64,000 bases of DNA from Gymnorhina tibicen (taxonomy: Eukaryota; Chordata; Aves; Passeriformes; Artamidae). The notes under the pieces were generated by a model. It saw only the letters and a list, made by a program, of their open reading frames with translations, was not told the DNA's origin and made no database searches. Shown in pieces: positions 1-10,984 of the stretch. Positions within the stretch are counted from its first letter, which is position 1. Each line of letters opens with the position of its first letter. The position numbers and the translations under genes were made by a program. The stretch spans positions 947,564-1,011,563 of the forward strand of contig VXAZ01000373.1 of assembly GCA_013399875.1 (NCBI GenBank), in the 5' to 3' direction.

Positions 1-875
1 AGACACCCTCTTCACAACTAGTAGCTAGCCAGAAGCTTTTGTTAGTATAAAGCACGTTAATTTTTAAGAAAAGCTAGGTAGAAGTGCAAGTGAAGAGCAG
101 AATAATAACAGTCCTCCCTATACTTTAACTAAAGGCATATGGTACTAACATTCAGAAATTTTACAGTGTTTGTTTCATTATGTTCTTACCAAGAAAAGGG
201 AGTGCTCAACCATTTTACTTCCTAAGCTTTCTTAGTTACCTTCATTAAAAACTTGGTACAGCAAAACCAAAAAGTGGTTGAGGTTTTTTTTTCCTTTTTG
301 CATCAGAATAGAACAGAAATCTGAAGAGAATGGATTGCATACAGGCCTAATTTGAAATTGCTCTGTTTATTTAGGAAAAGTAAATCCCCACTGAACTGAT
401 CATTGTTATTAAAGCCAGACAACTAATACAATCAATTTTATATTGCACAGAGTAACAGAGGTCTTACTGTACAGCCAGCAGTACGTATACTGAAGGTTCT
501 GAATACTCCTGTCATCTATGAAGGGTGATGCCTTTGTCTCCAGACCCTAAGCTGTACTCTGTCTTCTTGTCAAGTGCCACCTGATACTGGTTTTAAGTTA
601 GATTTTTAATTCTAGGTCAGGGGCAAATGCATTTTGCAAGCCAGGAATGAGGCCTACCAAGGTGTCCTAGATATCATTGTATAACAAGTAACGAAGGGCC
701 CCACCAGCTGCTTATTGGACTGATCACATTCAGCAGGTAGGATGCTGTGCTGTTCTTGAGACTGCTGAAGTGGGCAGACCAGATGGGAGGGACCCTGTCC
801 TGGGTTACAGTGTATTCTATTACCATGAGCTGTTGAGACCAGGTGTAGCCATGTTCCTTGCCTCCTCCCTCTGGA

Positions 876-983
876 CTATCTCCTGTTAATGGGCCCAACA
901 ATGCCTTGCTGTATGACTCAGAGATAACCCGAACCTGGGCTATCTCCTGTTAATGGCCCATCAGTGCCTTGCCCCATGACTCA
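876..983 (+). repeat. Direct repeat pair of about 44 bp inside the LTR-like segment
   Basis: Both copies start CTATCTCCTGTTAATGG and end ATGACTCA. They occupy 876-920 and 940-983, offset by 64 bp, with several substitutions and a one-base indel between them. The shared TGACTCA is an AP-1-type site. Such duplicated blocks are common in the U3 region of retroviral LTRs, which supports the LTR reading, but the repeat itself is all that is seen directly. Confidence 0.85.
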
Positions 984-1122
984 CCATCCCATTGTGAGAT
1001 GCTCCGCCCAGAGGGAAGGAACCAAGCATTCCCACCAGGATAAAATTCTGGGGCCTGGAACAGCAGAGGCAGACTCACCCACTGGGATCCCTGGGGACAA
1101 GATCTACACCACTGGATTTTCC

Positions 1123-1222
1123 GAGGAAGACCAGACCCTCCTACAACACTGCTGGACCTTCAGAGGAAGACCAGACCTTCCTACAACACTGCTGGACCTT
1201 CAGAGGAAGACCAGACCTTTCA
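1123..1222 (+). repeat. Tandem repeat, 40-bp unit, about 2.5 copies
   Basis: The string GAGGAAGACCAGACC recurs at 1123, 1163 and 1203, giving an exact 40-bp period with only one or two substitutions in the two complete units. The last unit breaks off after GACCAGACCTTT. Because 40 is not a multiple of three, each unit is read in a different frame by any overlapping open frame. The near identity of the units points to recent duplication or homogenisation. Confidence 0.92.
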
Positions 1223-1460
1223 ACAGAACCATCACTCCAGGAGGACTGCAGTTCACCATCTAATTGGACTGTTACCAACCCCCCCGATTATCAGGGGGTC
1301 AGGTTTGTGCTCTGACCTTGTCAGTGGGTTGGTTTTTTTTGCGCTATTGCATTTATTTTATTTTTCCTATTAAACTGTATTTCTGACTTGGACTCTCTCA
1401 CTAGTTTGCTTTCAAACTAGCACATACCCCCAAAATCCTGCTCACCAAAATCCTGCTGCT

Positions 1461-3837
1461 GAGAGAAGAAAATTTTTGCTGTCATGCAGCGCTTGTATCA
1501 CTGAGGCAGGGTGGAAAGGACTGAGGAAGAGAATGACACCGAGGTCCTACTCCAGACTGATGTTCCCTTGTGGTAACACAAAGGAAGGACAGAGATACCC
1601 ATTACTGTCAAAAACAAATCTATTTTGTAGGAACTCTGTTCTCTACTGGCCGCCGTGAACTGGCTACGCCTGTAGTCTCCGGAAGTACTCATATCAAACA
1701 ACTTTTGATCATGAAAGTTTCAGCTTTTAACATAAAATACGATAGTTATTGCAGGGCCAAAAAGAGAAGACAGACCATTTCCCTTTTTTTTCACAAATAC
1801 AAACATTTTAAATATCTAGAAGAGGCCTAGAAAACCCAAACTCCCTTTGAGTCATCACAGTTCAAAGACCAAGACATTGGACTGGACTTGGATTTACTGA
1901 TTAGTCACAGCACATTATAATTTCATGGGAATATTCTGGTATCTAGATCAGAGAGAATAGTCCAGGCACCCTAAGGGAAGCACAGAAAGCATAGACTTGA
2001 ATCTTCAAGGATTAGATTCTGTGAGAAACACAGCCCTGAGGACACATTAACGCTAGAACAAAGCAGAGGTCCCTCACGGATTTGAAAGGTAGTCCTATAA
2101 GCTAAGAGTAACAGGGTGCAATGCACTTGACCAGATTTATGTTTTGTTCCTATTGGACAGCTTTCTTATGAGATTAGTTTTCTTGGACAACCAGTCATTT
2201 TACTATCAAACTTATTCAGCTCCTCCCGCAGAGTTAGGAGTTGCGTGTGCTGCAGGAAAAAAAGTTACCCCACACAAGCATACTCTTTCTTAAACGTAAA
2301 ATGCAAACACTCACTTTACTATTAAAAAAAAATCATCCAAATAAACAAAAAAAAAACCCCTAAAAAATTGAATAACTCAAAACTAGAGGACTACAGAAAA
2401 CTCTAACTGCTGTGCCACCAGAGAAGATTTAAAAAAAAAACAACCAAACAAAAAGCCACAACAACAGAAAACACAACCCACACAACTGCACTGCCTATCC
2501 TCTTCTCAATGTAACTCCTACTAACACAAAATAAAATTTCATGGGAAGGGGTTAAGCAGGAATTCAATCTCCAAATATTTTGCCAACTCACTGTTTAATA
2601 CATTTTGAGGGACAAACCACTGAAGTAAGCAAAAATTCAGCTCTCAAGAAGGCTACATATTTCTGTAAAATGCAGATGTATTTTGACAGTCATCTCAGCC
2701 CATATTGTGTTACACAAAAAAGCAAGACATGCTACAAAGCAGGTTTTCCATCATGCTAGTGGAACACACACCTTTCAGCTCCTAGTTCTGAAGTTTAAAG
2801 CTTTCATTGATGACAATATTATGCTTTGTTTGAAAGCTGCCCTCTACACATCATCTTGCAAGACAAGCCTCCCTACACTCAAACCCAGCTTTCTGCTCCA
2901 ACAAAGACAAGCTACTTGCCTCCTTATTCTGACAAGAATAGGTTTTACTACTGCAATAACTACTGAAGAAATAAGTAGTAAACCAAGTCCAAAAATGACA
3001 GAATGAAGATTTTAGTCCATTTTTTCATAGCACCTTTATAACACAAAAATATGTTGCAGCTTAGCACATATTTGATGGAATTAGAAACAAATTAAGAATA
3101 GTGTGCAGAGATTGTGTAAAAGCTCTAAAGACCTACCTAGAGACACTTTTAAAAAATAATGTGCCAGGATTGTGACATAACTGTTGGGATATCTGATGGG
3201 ACTTCTGGAATTCAGACTTGGAGAAAAAAATATCATATACTCTTAATGAACGCATGTAGTCAGCTCAGTTACGTGGAAAATGCAGTATGAAAGATATAGC
3301 TACATATAATTAAAATTTCAGTAAAATTAAATAACTGTAATTCTACCTTTGAAATATTATCTTCCCTAGTTGTCTCTTTCTGATCTTACACAAAGGAAAC
3401 ACACAATGCAAAAGGAGCAATAGAAAGCTCGTTCAGTCCACAAAGCAGACACAAAATTAACTAAATATATTCATTCTAGCTTCTACTGAACTGCATATAT
3501 AGCATACTCTGACAAGATATGTTATTATACTTAATTTCTTCATACTTCATTTCTGATTTTGACTTATTTTTAATTTAATTTTATTGACTGAACTGCCTAG
3601 AAATCTGTCATTTTTGGACAAATTAGAAAAAAAATTATGACACTGGCAGAACCAAGATCTCCCTTCAAGTATGTTTGACTCATGTACCCTCTATAGAGTA
3701 ACTCCACTGCCACATTCTTTCAATTTCTTAAGCCAAACAATTAATGATTAAGCTGTTTGTTACACTCTTAATCCTTCATGTAGAACTAAGGGTCTGTGCA
3801 TGTTCATGTATAAAATTTCCACTGCATCAATGAGAGA
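1461..3837. other. Intronic stretch without recognised features
   Basis: Between the LTR-like segment and the first CR1 fragment I see only AT-rich intron. There are A-rich runs at about 2320-2370 and 2430-2490. The open frames here are short, overlap on both strands and show no motif. Confidence 0.6.
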
Positions 3838-3945
3838 ATAATAGAGGTTGGAAAAGACCTGTAATATTTTGAAAGCAGGACCAACTCCCATCAGGTCACC
3901 CACAGGCCCATTCTAAATATCTCCAAGGACAGAGTATCTGTGTAA
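3838..3945 (-). mobile_element. CR1 LINE 3'-end fragment
   Basis: The sequence GAGGTTGGAAAAGACCT followed by a diverged TCCAACT-type block and CCCATCAGGTCACCC is the reverse complement of the CR1 3' untranslated end. The element is therefore inserted on the minus strand and truncated at its 5' end, as most CR1 copies are. It is substantially diverged, so it is an old insertion. Confidence 0.75.
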
Positions 3946-6900
3946 TAAAGATAAATCTTATTTCATGTCTTTAAAAGAATTGAAGAAAGATGCAAAGTAA
4001 GCTATGAGCAAAAGAAGGAATTCTGTACCTACAAAAAGCAGAAATAACACTTCTTTCAGTGCTGCCAGATCAGTTCCAAGATGATGAATACTGACTTTGT
4101 AATCTCTCAAGCAGCAACACTTTTGGTCTTCTGAAAACATGAGCTTGTCAGAAATTTCTCTGAAACTTCACAACTGAGTCTAATAAACACATTGAACTCA
4201 ATCTGAGCTGAAGATGTTATCAAAGCAAATGTTTTAAGCCATTTTTGACAGAATAACTGTATGCCAAGAAGCGTGGGGAAAAAATTGTAAACTTACTTTT
4301 ATTACTCATGAGGAAAATAAATCTGAAGATTAATAATGCTATTACAGCATATCATAATTACCTACTTCATTATTCAAGTCTAGATTCTAGATTCTCCAGG
4401 GTATTCACACACCTAGCTTCCATGGAAATGTGATTATTTTTACCAAATCTGGCCACAGGGAAAGAAGTTTCCTCCTGAAACAGAGTTTCAGCTGCTAAAA
4501 CTCAGAAACTAATTTGAAATCGCACCACCTCTTATCATACCACCAGTGTGCCCTCATGCACACAAAGACACAGGCTTGCCTCATATATTCTATTGTCAAG
4601 TTTTGTCTTCAGCTGGTTTCTGTCAGACATTAACCATTTGTGAAGCCAGTATTTTCCATATTTGCAATCTGCTTAAGGCTGTGGGGGTTTTTGTTTTGTT
4701 TTTCTCAAGTTTATCTTAAGATATAGGTCAGGTTTTTTGCAAAATTGAAGCTAGGAAAACTTTTTTTTTCCCCCGATGTTTTAAAAATTCTAAACTACAG
4801 CCATTCTAGAAAAGCTGCATTGCCTACAGAATTTCAAGTAGCGCAACAAGATATGAGTATGTGGGTTACAGGCCAGGAATGTAGACTTGCTGATCCTACC
4901 AAAAATCTATCCTTGCTGAGTTTTAAAACTTTCCAAATGCTAGCACTTGCTTATAATTAACAAGCTTGAGTATTGCATTGTCCCATAAAAATAGTTTCCA
5001 AGATCTCATCAAACAAAGCCCAAACTCAAGCAGAGAAAAGGGTGACAGTGCCTGCAAACCAGTGTGCCTGTTGAAGCCTGCAGAGTGAATAGATTAAAGG
5101 AGGAATATCTGGTGTTAGTCCACCTAAACCAGAATAACATCTGTGTACCTCTTTTCACTTGGAAAATGACTGCTATCCCACTCCTCCTGTTCCCAGTTCC
5201 AACTGTTTGAATCACTGTTCCTGAAACATTCAAACCACCAAGAGATGGGGACTCTTCCTTAGTATTAATGAAAGTTTTATTAGCAGAGGCGATGTCTCTC
5301 AGCATCGCCAGGTCCTCACACGTTGGCACGATTATGAGGAATCAAACAGATGAGTTGGATATAACCAGGGCACTGGGCACAGCATCAGCACCTCTCTGCA
5401 CAGATATTTTTCTCTTCCCCTCATCCCTACTGCTGACCAGCTGACTACACAGCGGTGGTCTTCAGAGCACAGCATGCCTGCACACAATTTCCATCCTCCC
5501 CACATCATGATGCAGGTGCTTTCATCCTGCACTCCATTAAAATTTACAGTCTTCCTTCAGCTTCCCAGTAGCTGGTTGTCACTCTTCTCCAGGAATTCCA
5601 GCATTGCCATCATCTCCCTTGCTGCCTCTCCTTCCTCAGATCACCAATGGACAATGCAGGACTCAGCAAGAGAGGGAAAAATGTGGAGAACGTTATTGCC
5701 CTGGACTGGCAGCCAGGAACAGTCAGAAGTCGGATGCTTCACGAGACACACTTAGGGCTGCTAGGAAAGGAATTAAATAAGTTTTTCCCAACATTTTTGA
5801 TAAATGCCATCACAATACAAAGGTTCCTTTGCCTTTTCCTTTTATCATCCATACAGCAGCTGATTTAAACTTCTCCCAAAAATTACTATTATATGGAAAA
5901 CAGCAGCATGGAACAGAACGAAAAAATTTTGTGAAAGTTTAAAATTAGTGAAAAGTGAGAAATATCCTCGCTTACATTTTACTACACTTAACCTTCTTCA
6001 GTAATTAAAATCCTCCAATTTATATTATATGCCTGTTAAAAGCGGAATCCTGTAATTACAAAAAAGAAGTTTGTAATTACAAAATAAAGTTAAAATTATC
6101 GCAATTAAGATAACATAATTTCCTGTTGGAAAAATACATACAAATAAATAAGCCACAGCCCTGAAATTATCATTTTTGGTCATGAAAAGAAAATATTTGC
6201 AGGATACAACAGTATTAGGCTGCCAGTTTATATTGACCCCAATCCCTGTGCAGTTTAAAACTAACTTTACCTCACTGCAGGGAGATGCTTTTCCAGGAAA
6301 CAATAACACGGATTGTCAGTAACGCATCCAAAGCATGAAAGGTTTTTCTCCTCCCTTTCTGAGAGAAATCCTAGTCAGACTCCTTTCTAAGGTGAGAAAA
6401 AGCCCAAACAAAAATAAAAAATAAATCAGCCTTATGCCAGCCTTTTAATTCTGATACATGTTTTCAGTTACTGGCAAAGAATATGCAGAGAGTATGAATT
6501 GCTTGGCTTTGTTACATTTGGGAAAACTCCAACTATTAAAAAAAAAAAAAAAAGATTCAGAAACAGTTTAAACAGTTTGAATGTGTAACAAAACTGATAC
6601 CCAAGTCACACCCCAGATTACCGCTCTTATGCAATTGACATTGGCCAGAATCCATATAAAAACATACATCTCTTGGCTTCCTGCTCTGAAATTTGCACTA
6701 TTCCATCTCGAATCTGTGCTTTTATTCTTAAAGCCAGAGCAAGATTAGCATACCACAGTGAGAATACTTCTGCAGAAACCCAATATAGCATATTTGCAAA
6801 TCTGTACTCCTTTTTCACCCCAAAAAAGATATTATTAAATTATAAATCCACTTTAGGACTAATAATAACAATATAAAATACAAATTGAAAAGGCGGGGAA

Positions 6901-9090
6901 AAGAACTCCAATAGATTCCACTTTTTTTAATGGAGTATTTGCAAAAAGCAGTACCATTTTTCTGGCAGCTATGTTTATGATGCCACTTTTAAAATCACAC
7001 TTACTTTTCAAATTATGGAATCTCTTATTAAAAATGTGAACTAAATGTAAAGTGCTGAGCAGCAAACAGAAGGTTCAGCCTGCATGTTTGCTAACTCATT
7101 TTCTTTGGGTGAGAGTTTACTACTACCTAAACCAAAACACACAATTTATGCTGATATTAATGCATGGGGGTTTTGCATTGTCTCACAGACTTCATTGTTT
7201 TTTCACAGCCAAGGAAGGGCTTTGAAAGATAGCAGCCCCACTATTTAAAATACAAGCCTGCAACATGAGAAGGAAAAATGTTAACAACATATTTAATCCA
7301 TCATAAAAATTCATCTATTCAGTTTACATGACTTCTCAATCATTTTACAGAATATGACATTCCTTTGCTGTGAATACTAGTGGGTATAGTTAATAGCTAT
7401 TAATTCAGAGTAGTCTATGTATCTGACTACTGTTTTCAAACTTACTGTGTGTTATATGCTGGAAAAATTAAGCATTTCCACAGACGAAAGCAAAACGACT
7501 TCTGAGCGTGCTGCACATTAAAGGCAATATCCTACAACATTTTTAGTCACCCCAAAAAATCATACTAATTGGAAATGAAAAAATTGCCTCACACAGGTTT
7601 CGTTGGAGAAAAAATCAGATTTTTTTAAACTTCTTTGGGAAATATAAACATACTTAAGGCCCAGACTTCTAAATATGTGAACACCCAATGCCAGGCATGA
7701 AAGATACAAGAGTCACTTCCAGCACTTGTTTTCCTGCTCCTCCAGCATGGAAGACCAGGGAAGGAGAACAACACTGCTATAAACAAGTAACTTAGGATAT
7801 TTATGGTGATATTCATATTTGTGATTATACCCCGTTGATAAAAAATGCAGCAGTCATACTATAAAACATTTACAAATCCATATACCAAAAAAAGGTCAAA
7901 TACAACAAGGAGATCAAAGATAGGAGGTCAGCAGTTGATAGAGAATCTTCCTCTTGGCAGAAAGACAGCTGTATTTTCTTTTTAATGTAACAAACAAGCA
8001 AATAATCTCCAATATCACTCTTCCCTCAACACACTCTTTAAAAAGGGCAAGGGATATGAAGGGGAAAAAAAATTGAAGTGTCACTGAGCGTATTTTTTGG
8101 GGCTGGCAAATTTAAATATGAGAAGGGCCCATATCAGCTAAATTTATGTTTGTTTCATTCACATCTCTGTAACTTATACTTTATAGTATAGAAATCACAG
8201 CATTGCTTTTTAAACACTGCCAATATAACAAACTAGATAAACCTTAGCACAAGTTAAAAGTGAAAAAATTAGGTAAAGTTAATAGCAGATTTCTAGCATT
8301 AATGATTCATAGCATAGCAAGGCACTGAAAAAGAAAGCTTCTCTAGTAAAAACATTTTTGACACATAGGTACTGATACCTCCAGAGCCTCTTCAGACAAA
8401 CAGAGGAAAAAAAAGTGCAAAATTTGAAGTACTGATAGATAAACGTAATTTCACAGAAATTAGTTTGATTTGGTCACTCTTAAATTATGCTGAAGTAGCT
8501 GAAAACCAAAAAGTGATCCTACGCACAAGAATGACATACAGGCTTAACAAAAGCAGCAAACTATGCTCTGTCAAGCCATTCACGATCTTTGCTACCAAAC
8601 CCAAGTGGTAAGGAAGGCCACAACTAGGCTCATTTTGCTCCTAAAATATCTTAATTCAGTTATTAAAACAGGTATTACATTTTACTTTCTATCTAATCCT
8701 TCAGTGTTTACTCAATTAGTTAATAATCATTGCATTCTGCATTTTCAAGATGGGATGCTGAAAACCTAACTGATTTGAGTAAGGAGAAATGGAGAATAAT
8801 TTTTGAGGTTATGTGCCACAAAATAGTACCAGTCTGAATTAAACTAATAACAAATATAGTCAAACTATTTAACAAATTTCAGGCAAGATGTGTTTTGAGT
8901 TTCAGAACATATGCATACATGAATAGCTAGAAGTGTGCACATGTGTAGCTCCACATCACCAAAACACTGAGTTTGTTACACAGTTCATAAGCACAACTTG
9001 TACAGTTTGGAATGAAACCAGGTAGAACAAATACCTATCTTCTAGAACAACTGACAGGAAGTATTACTATCACTACTCTTGGTGATGGCG
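3946..9090. other. Intronic stretch without recognised features
   Basis: Mostly AT-rich sequence. A duplicated TGTAATTACA (two copies between about 6050 and 6085) and an A17 run at 6538-6554 are the only local structures noted. The part near 5200-5760 is somewhat GC-richer, with several chance frames on both strands. No gene, RNA or transposon is recognised. Confidence 0.6.
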
Positions 9091-9126
9091 ATAACAACAA
9101 CAATAATAACAATAATAATAACAATA
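9091..9126 (+). repeat. Imperfect (AAC)n/(AAT)n microsatellite
   Basis: ATAACAACAACAATAATAAC continues into further AAT and AAC units for about 36 bases. It is a short trinucleotide repeat with mixed units and is likely to be length-polymorphic. Confidence 0.85.
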
Positions 9127-10167
9127 TCTACATTACAAAAATAAAATCCCAAGTATCACATTGTATAATTTGGAGAAAAACCAGATAAATAAAACATGCT
9201 GTTTTCTGTTTTCTCTGCATATCGTGAACAACTTTAAAATTCAATAATTACCTGAACAACACCTCCTTGCCCTTCCCAACCTGCTTCCTGTAAAGGTCAA
9301 CAGTTTCTGTCACCTCAGTCTACGCAAGCCTCCCCAGACAGACCCATGCAGGTTGACAGCAAATCCATGTTGCACGTGTTACCAAACCACATCCAATTCA
9401 GAGCCAGTAGCTGCAAAACTAAAAACCTGCCCTAGTCAGAATTTGGGCAGAAGAATACCAAAGGGCTAACAGGGAAACTCAGTTGACACACGATGCCAAA
9501 AAGGATGCAGGGAGTGCGACAGACCTCAATTCTGGCATGTTGGTAAAAAAAAAAATTTCACAGCACTTAGGGTGTAATAACCTATAACCTAGCACATAAT
9601 GTTGCCTTTATGCATGCCTCACTCACAGGAACTTCTGCAGGTATTAAGCATAAGAAGTCCATTTCTAAGCCTCTCGGTGTATAACAATTACCCTATTGTC
9701 ACTTGGCCCACTGTGCATTGTAAGTCTGATTTCATGTAGCAATCTTGCTGCATGCTGTCATGTCTGGGTATGACGACTGTGGTATTTTCACTGTGCAAAA
9801 TCCTACTTCAGGGATGACAGATCCACCCCCACCTTCCTTTTTCCTCGGGTCCCCCTCCCTGGATAGCTGAACATTTTAATCCAGGCACCCTCACAGTGGA
9901 GTGATGACATCATGACCCTTACTTCCATTTGCTGTCTGAGATGCAGGACCTGGCCAGTGGTTTAAGGCGTTGAAAGGTATCACTGGTTCACTTCAATGCA
10001 GGTGTTTCAGAACTGATCCATCACATTTACAGGGCCAGACTCGGTGAAAAGCCAGTCACTTAAAATATTACATTAAAATGTGCTTCTAGTCATCATTTCT
10101 AAAACATTTTCCTCAAATTCTTTTGGGAATAATTTGAAAGGTATGTTTTATGCTCAGAAGCAATAGG

Positions 10168-10178
10168 CCACCAGGTGG
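10168..10178 (+). promoter_or_regulatory. Possible CTCF-type or E-box site
   Basis: CCACCAGGTGG matches the core of the CTCF consensus well and also contains the E-box CAGGTG. The bases that follow (TTTTAA) do not continue the CTCF consensus. A single motif of this length is expected by chance at intervals, so this is only a candidate. Confidence 0.2.
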
Positions 10179-10925
10179 TTTTAACTTTTCCTGGCTGGTT
10201 TGTTTTCTAGTCAGACTATGTTTCTTCATTGGTTTAAGATCCACAGTTTAATGGGAAGACAACCAGCCAAGTAAAAAAAAAAAAAACACAACAAAAATAG
10301 GAAAAAAAAATTTCTAAGAAAAATATAGAGAAATAGCTAGCATTTCAGGGGGCTAATACAAAACAAAATTCCTTTTAAAGCTACTATTGTCAAAGTATAC
10401 TTTTTTAATCCAACGGCAACAGAAAATAATTTCTTCAAGCAGGTAATAAACTTGCCATAAAAACACGTTGGAAAAACTAAGAATTTTTATGAGAAAATTC
10501 ATGGTCTTAATTCACATTTGGCCAAAATTCTGCTGTAGAAGTGGCAGTAGATTAGTTAGAGGACTACCATTACTATACTAATGCAGAAGAAAAATTATAA
10601 ACTTAAATAAGTTTCAAACTATTAGTGAGCAGCTGCTTTCCATAAAGATTTTTCCTAAATAAGTATACTTGGTAAAAGTCAGTTTGAGGTTCAGGAATCA
10701 GGACAGCTTCTAATATTTCCTTCAAAAGATTTCATGAATAATGGTGCTAAAGAATGAATCAAGCACTCAAAGTGATTCTTATATTTAATTCTGTCCTAAA
10801 CCACTATGGGCTGTAAATCTTGGGTGGTAGTCAGGAGTTGTTCGTTTCTGTTAGCAATTGAACAGTTCCAGAGAGAAAAAGCCTAATCAGAAGAAAAAAA
10901 AAAAATCTTAAAAAATCTTAATCTC

Positions 10926-10984
10926 AAATACTGATTTCTAACAAAAGAGGTCTTGAAAGCCTTTTTTGTTAGAAATCAGTATTT
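10926..10984. repeat. Perfect inverted repeat, 21-bp arms, 17-nt loop
   Basis: The arm at 10926-10946 is the exact reverse complement of the arm at 10964-10984. The loop at 10947-10963 can extend the stem by about four or five more pairs if G-U is allowed, leaving a terminal loop of roughly seven bases. The arms contain GATTTCTAACAAAA and TTTTGTTAGAAATC. No mismatch is seen in 21 pairs, which is conspicuous in old intronic sequence. It could be a microRNA-like precursor, a recent template-switch inversion, or a small foldback element. Confidence 0.95.

Larger units (their letters stand above)
640..1460 (+). mobile_element. LTR-like segment (possible solo LTR of an endogenous retrovirus)
   Basis: The segment is GC-richer than its surroundings and organised like an LTR in the plus direction. 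It has a pair of direct repeats of about 44 bp (876-920 and 940-983) in the position of U3 enhancer repeats, a TATA-like GATAAAATT near 1040, a 40-bp tandem array at 1123-1222, and an ATTAAA polyadenylation-type signal near 1370 followed by a GT/CT-rich stretch. There is no gag, pol or env homology on either side, so if it is retroviral it is a solo LTR or decayed remnant. I could not fix the TG...CA ends or a target-site duplication, so the borders are approximate and the family is unknown. An open frame across it (964-1263) passes through the 40-bp repeats in three successive frames and is unlikely to be a real protein. Confidence 0.42.

Noticed and set aside
964..1263. 99-codon frame with a repeated motif in the LTR-like segment
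   Set aside because: The repeated DNA unit is 40 bp, so the apparent protein repeats are read in three different frames. This argues against coding constraint.
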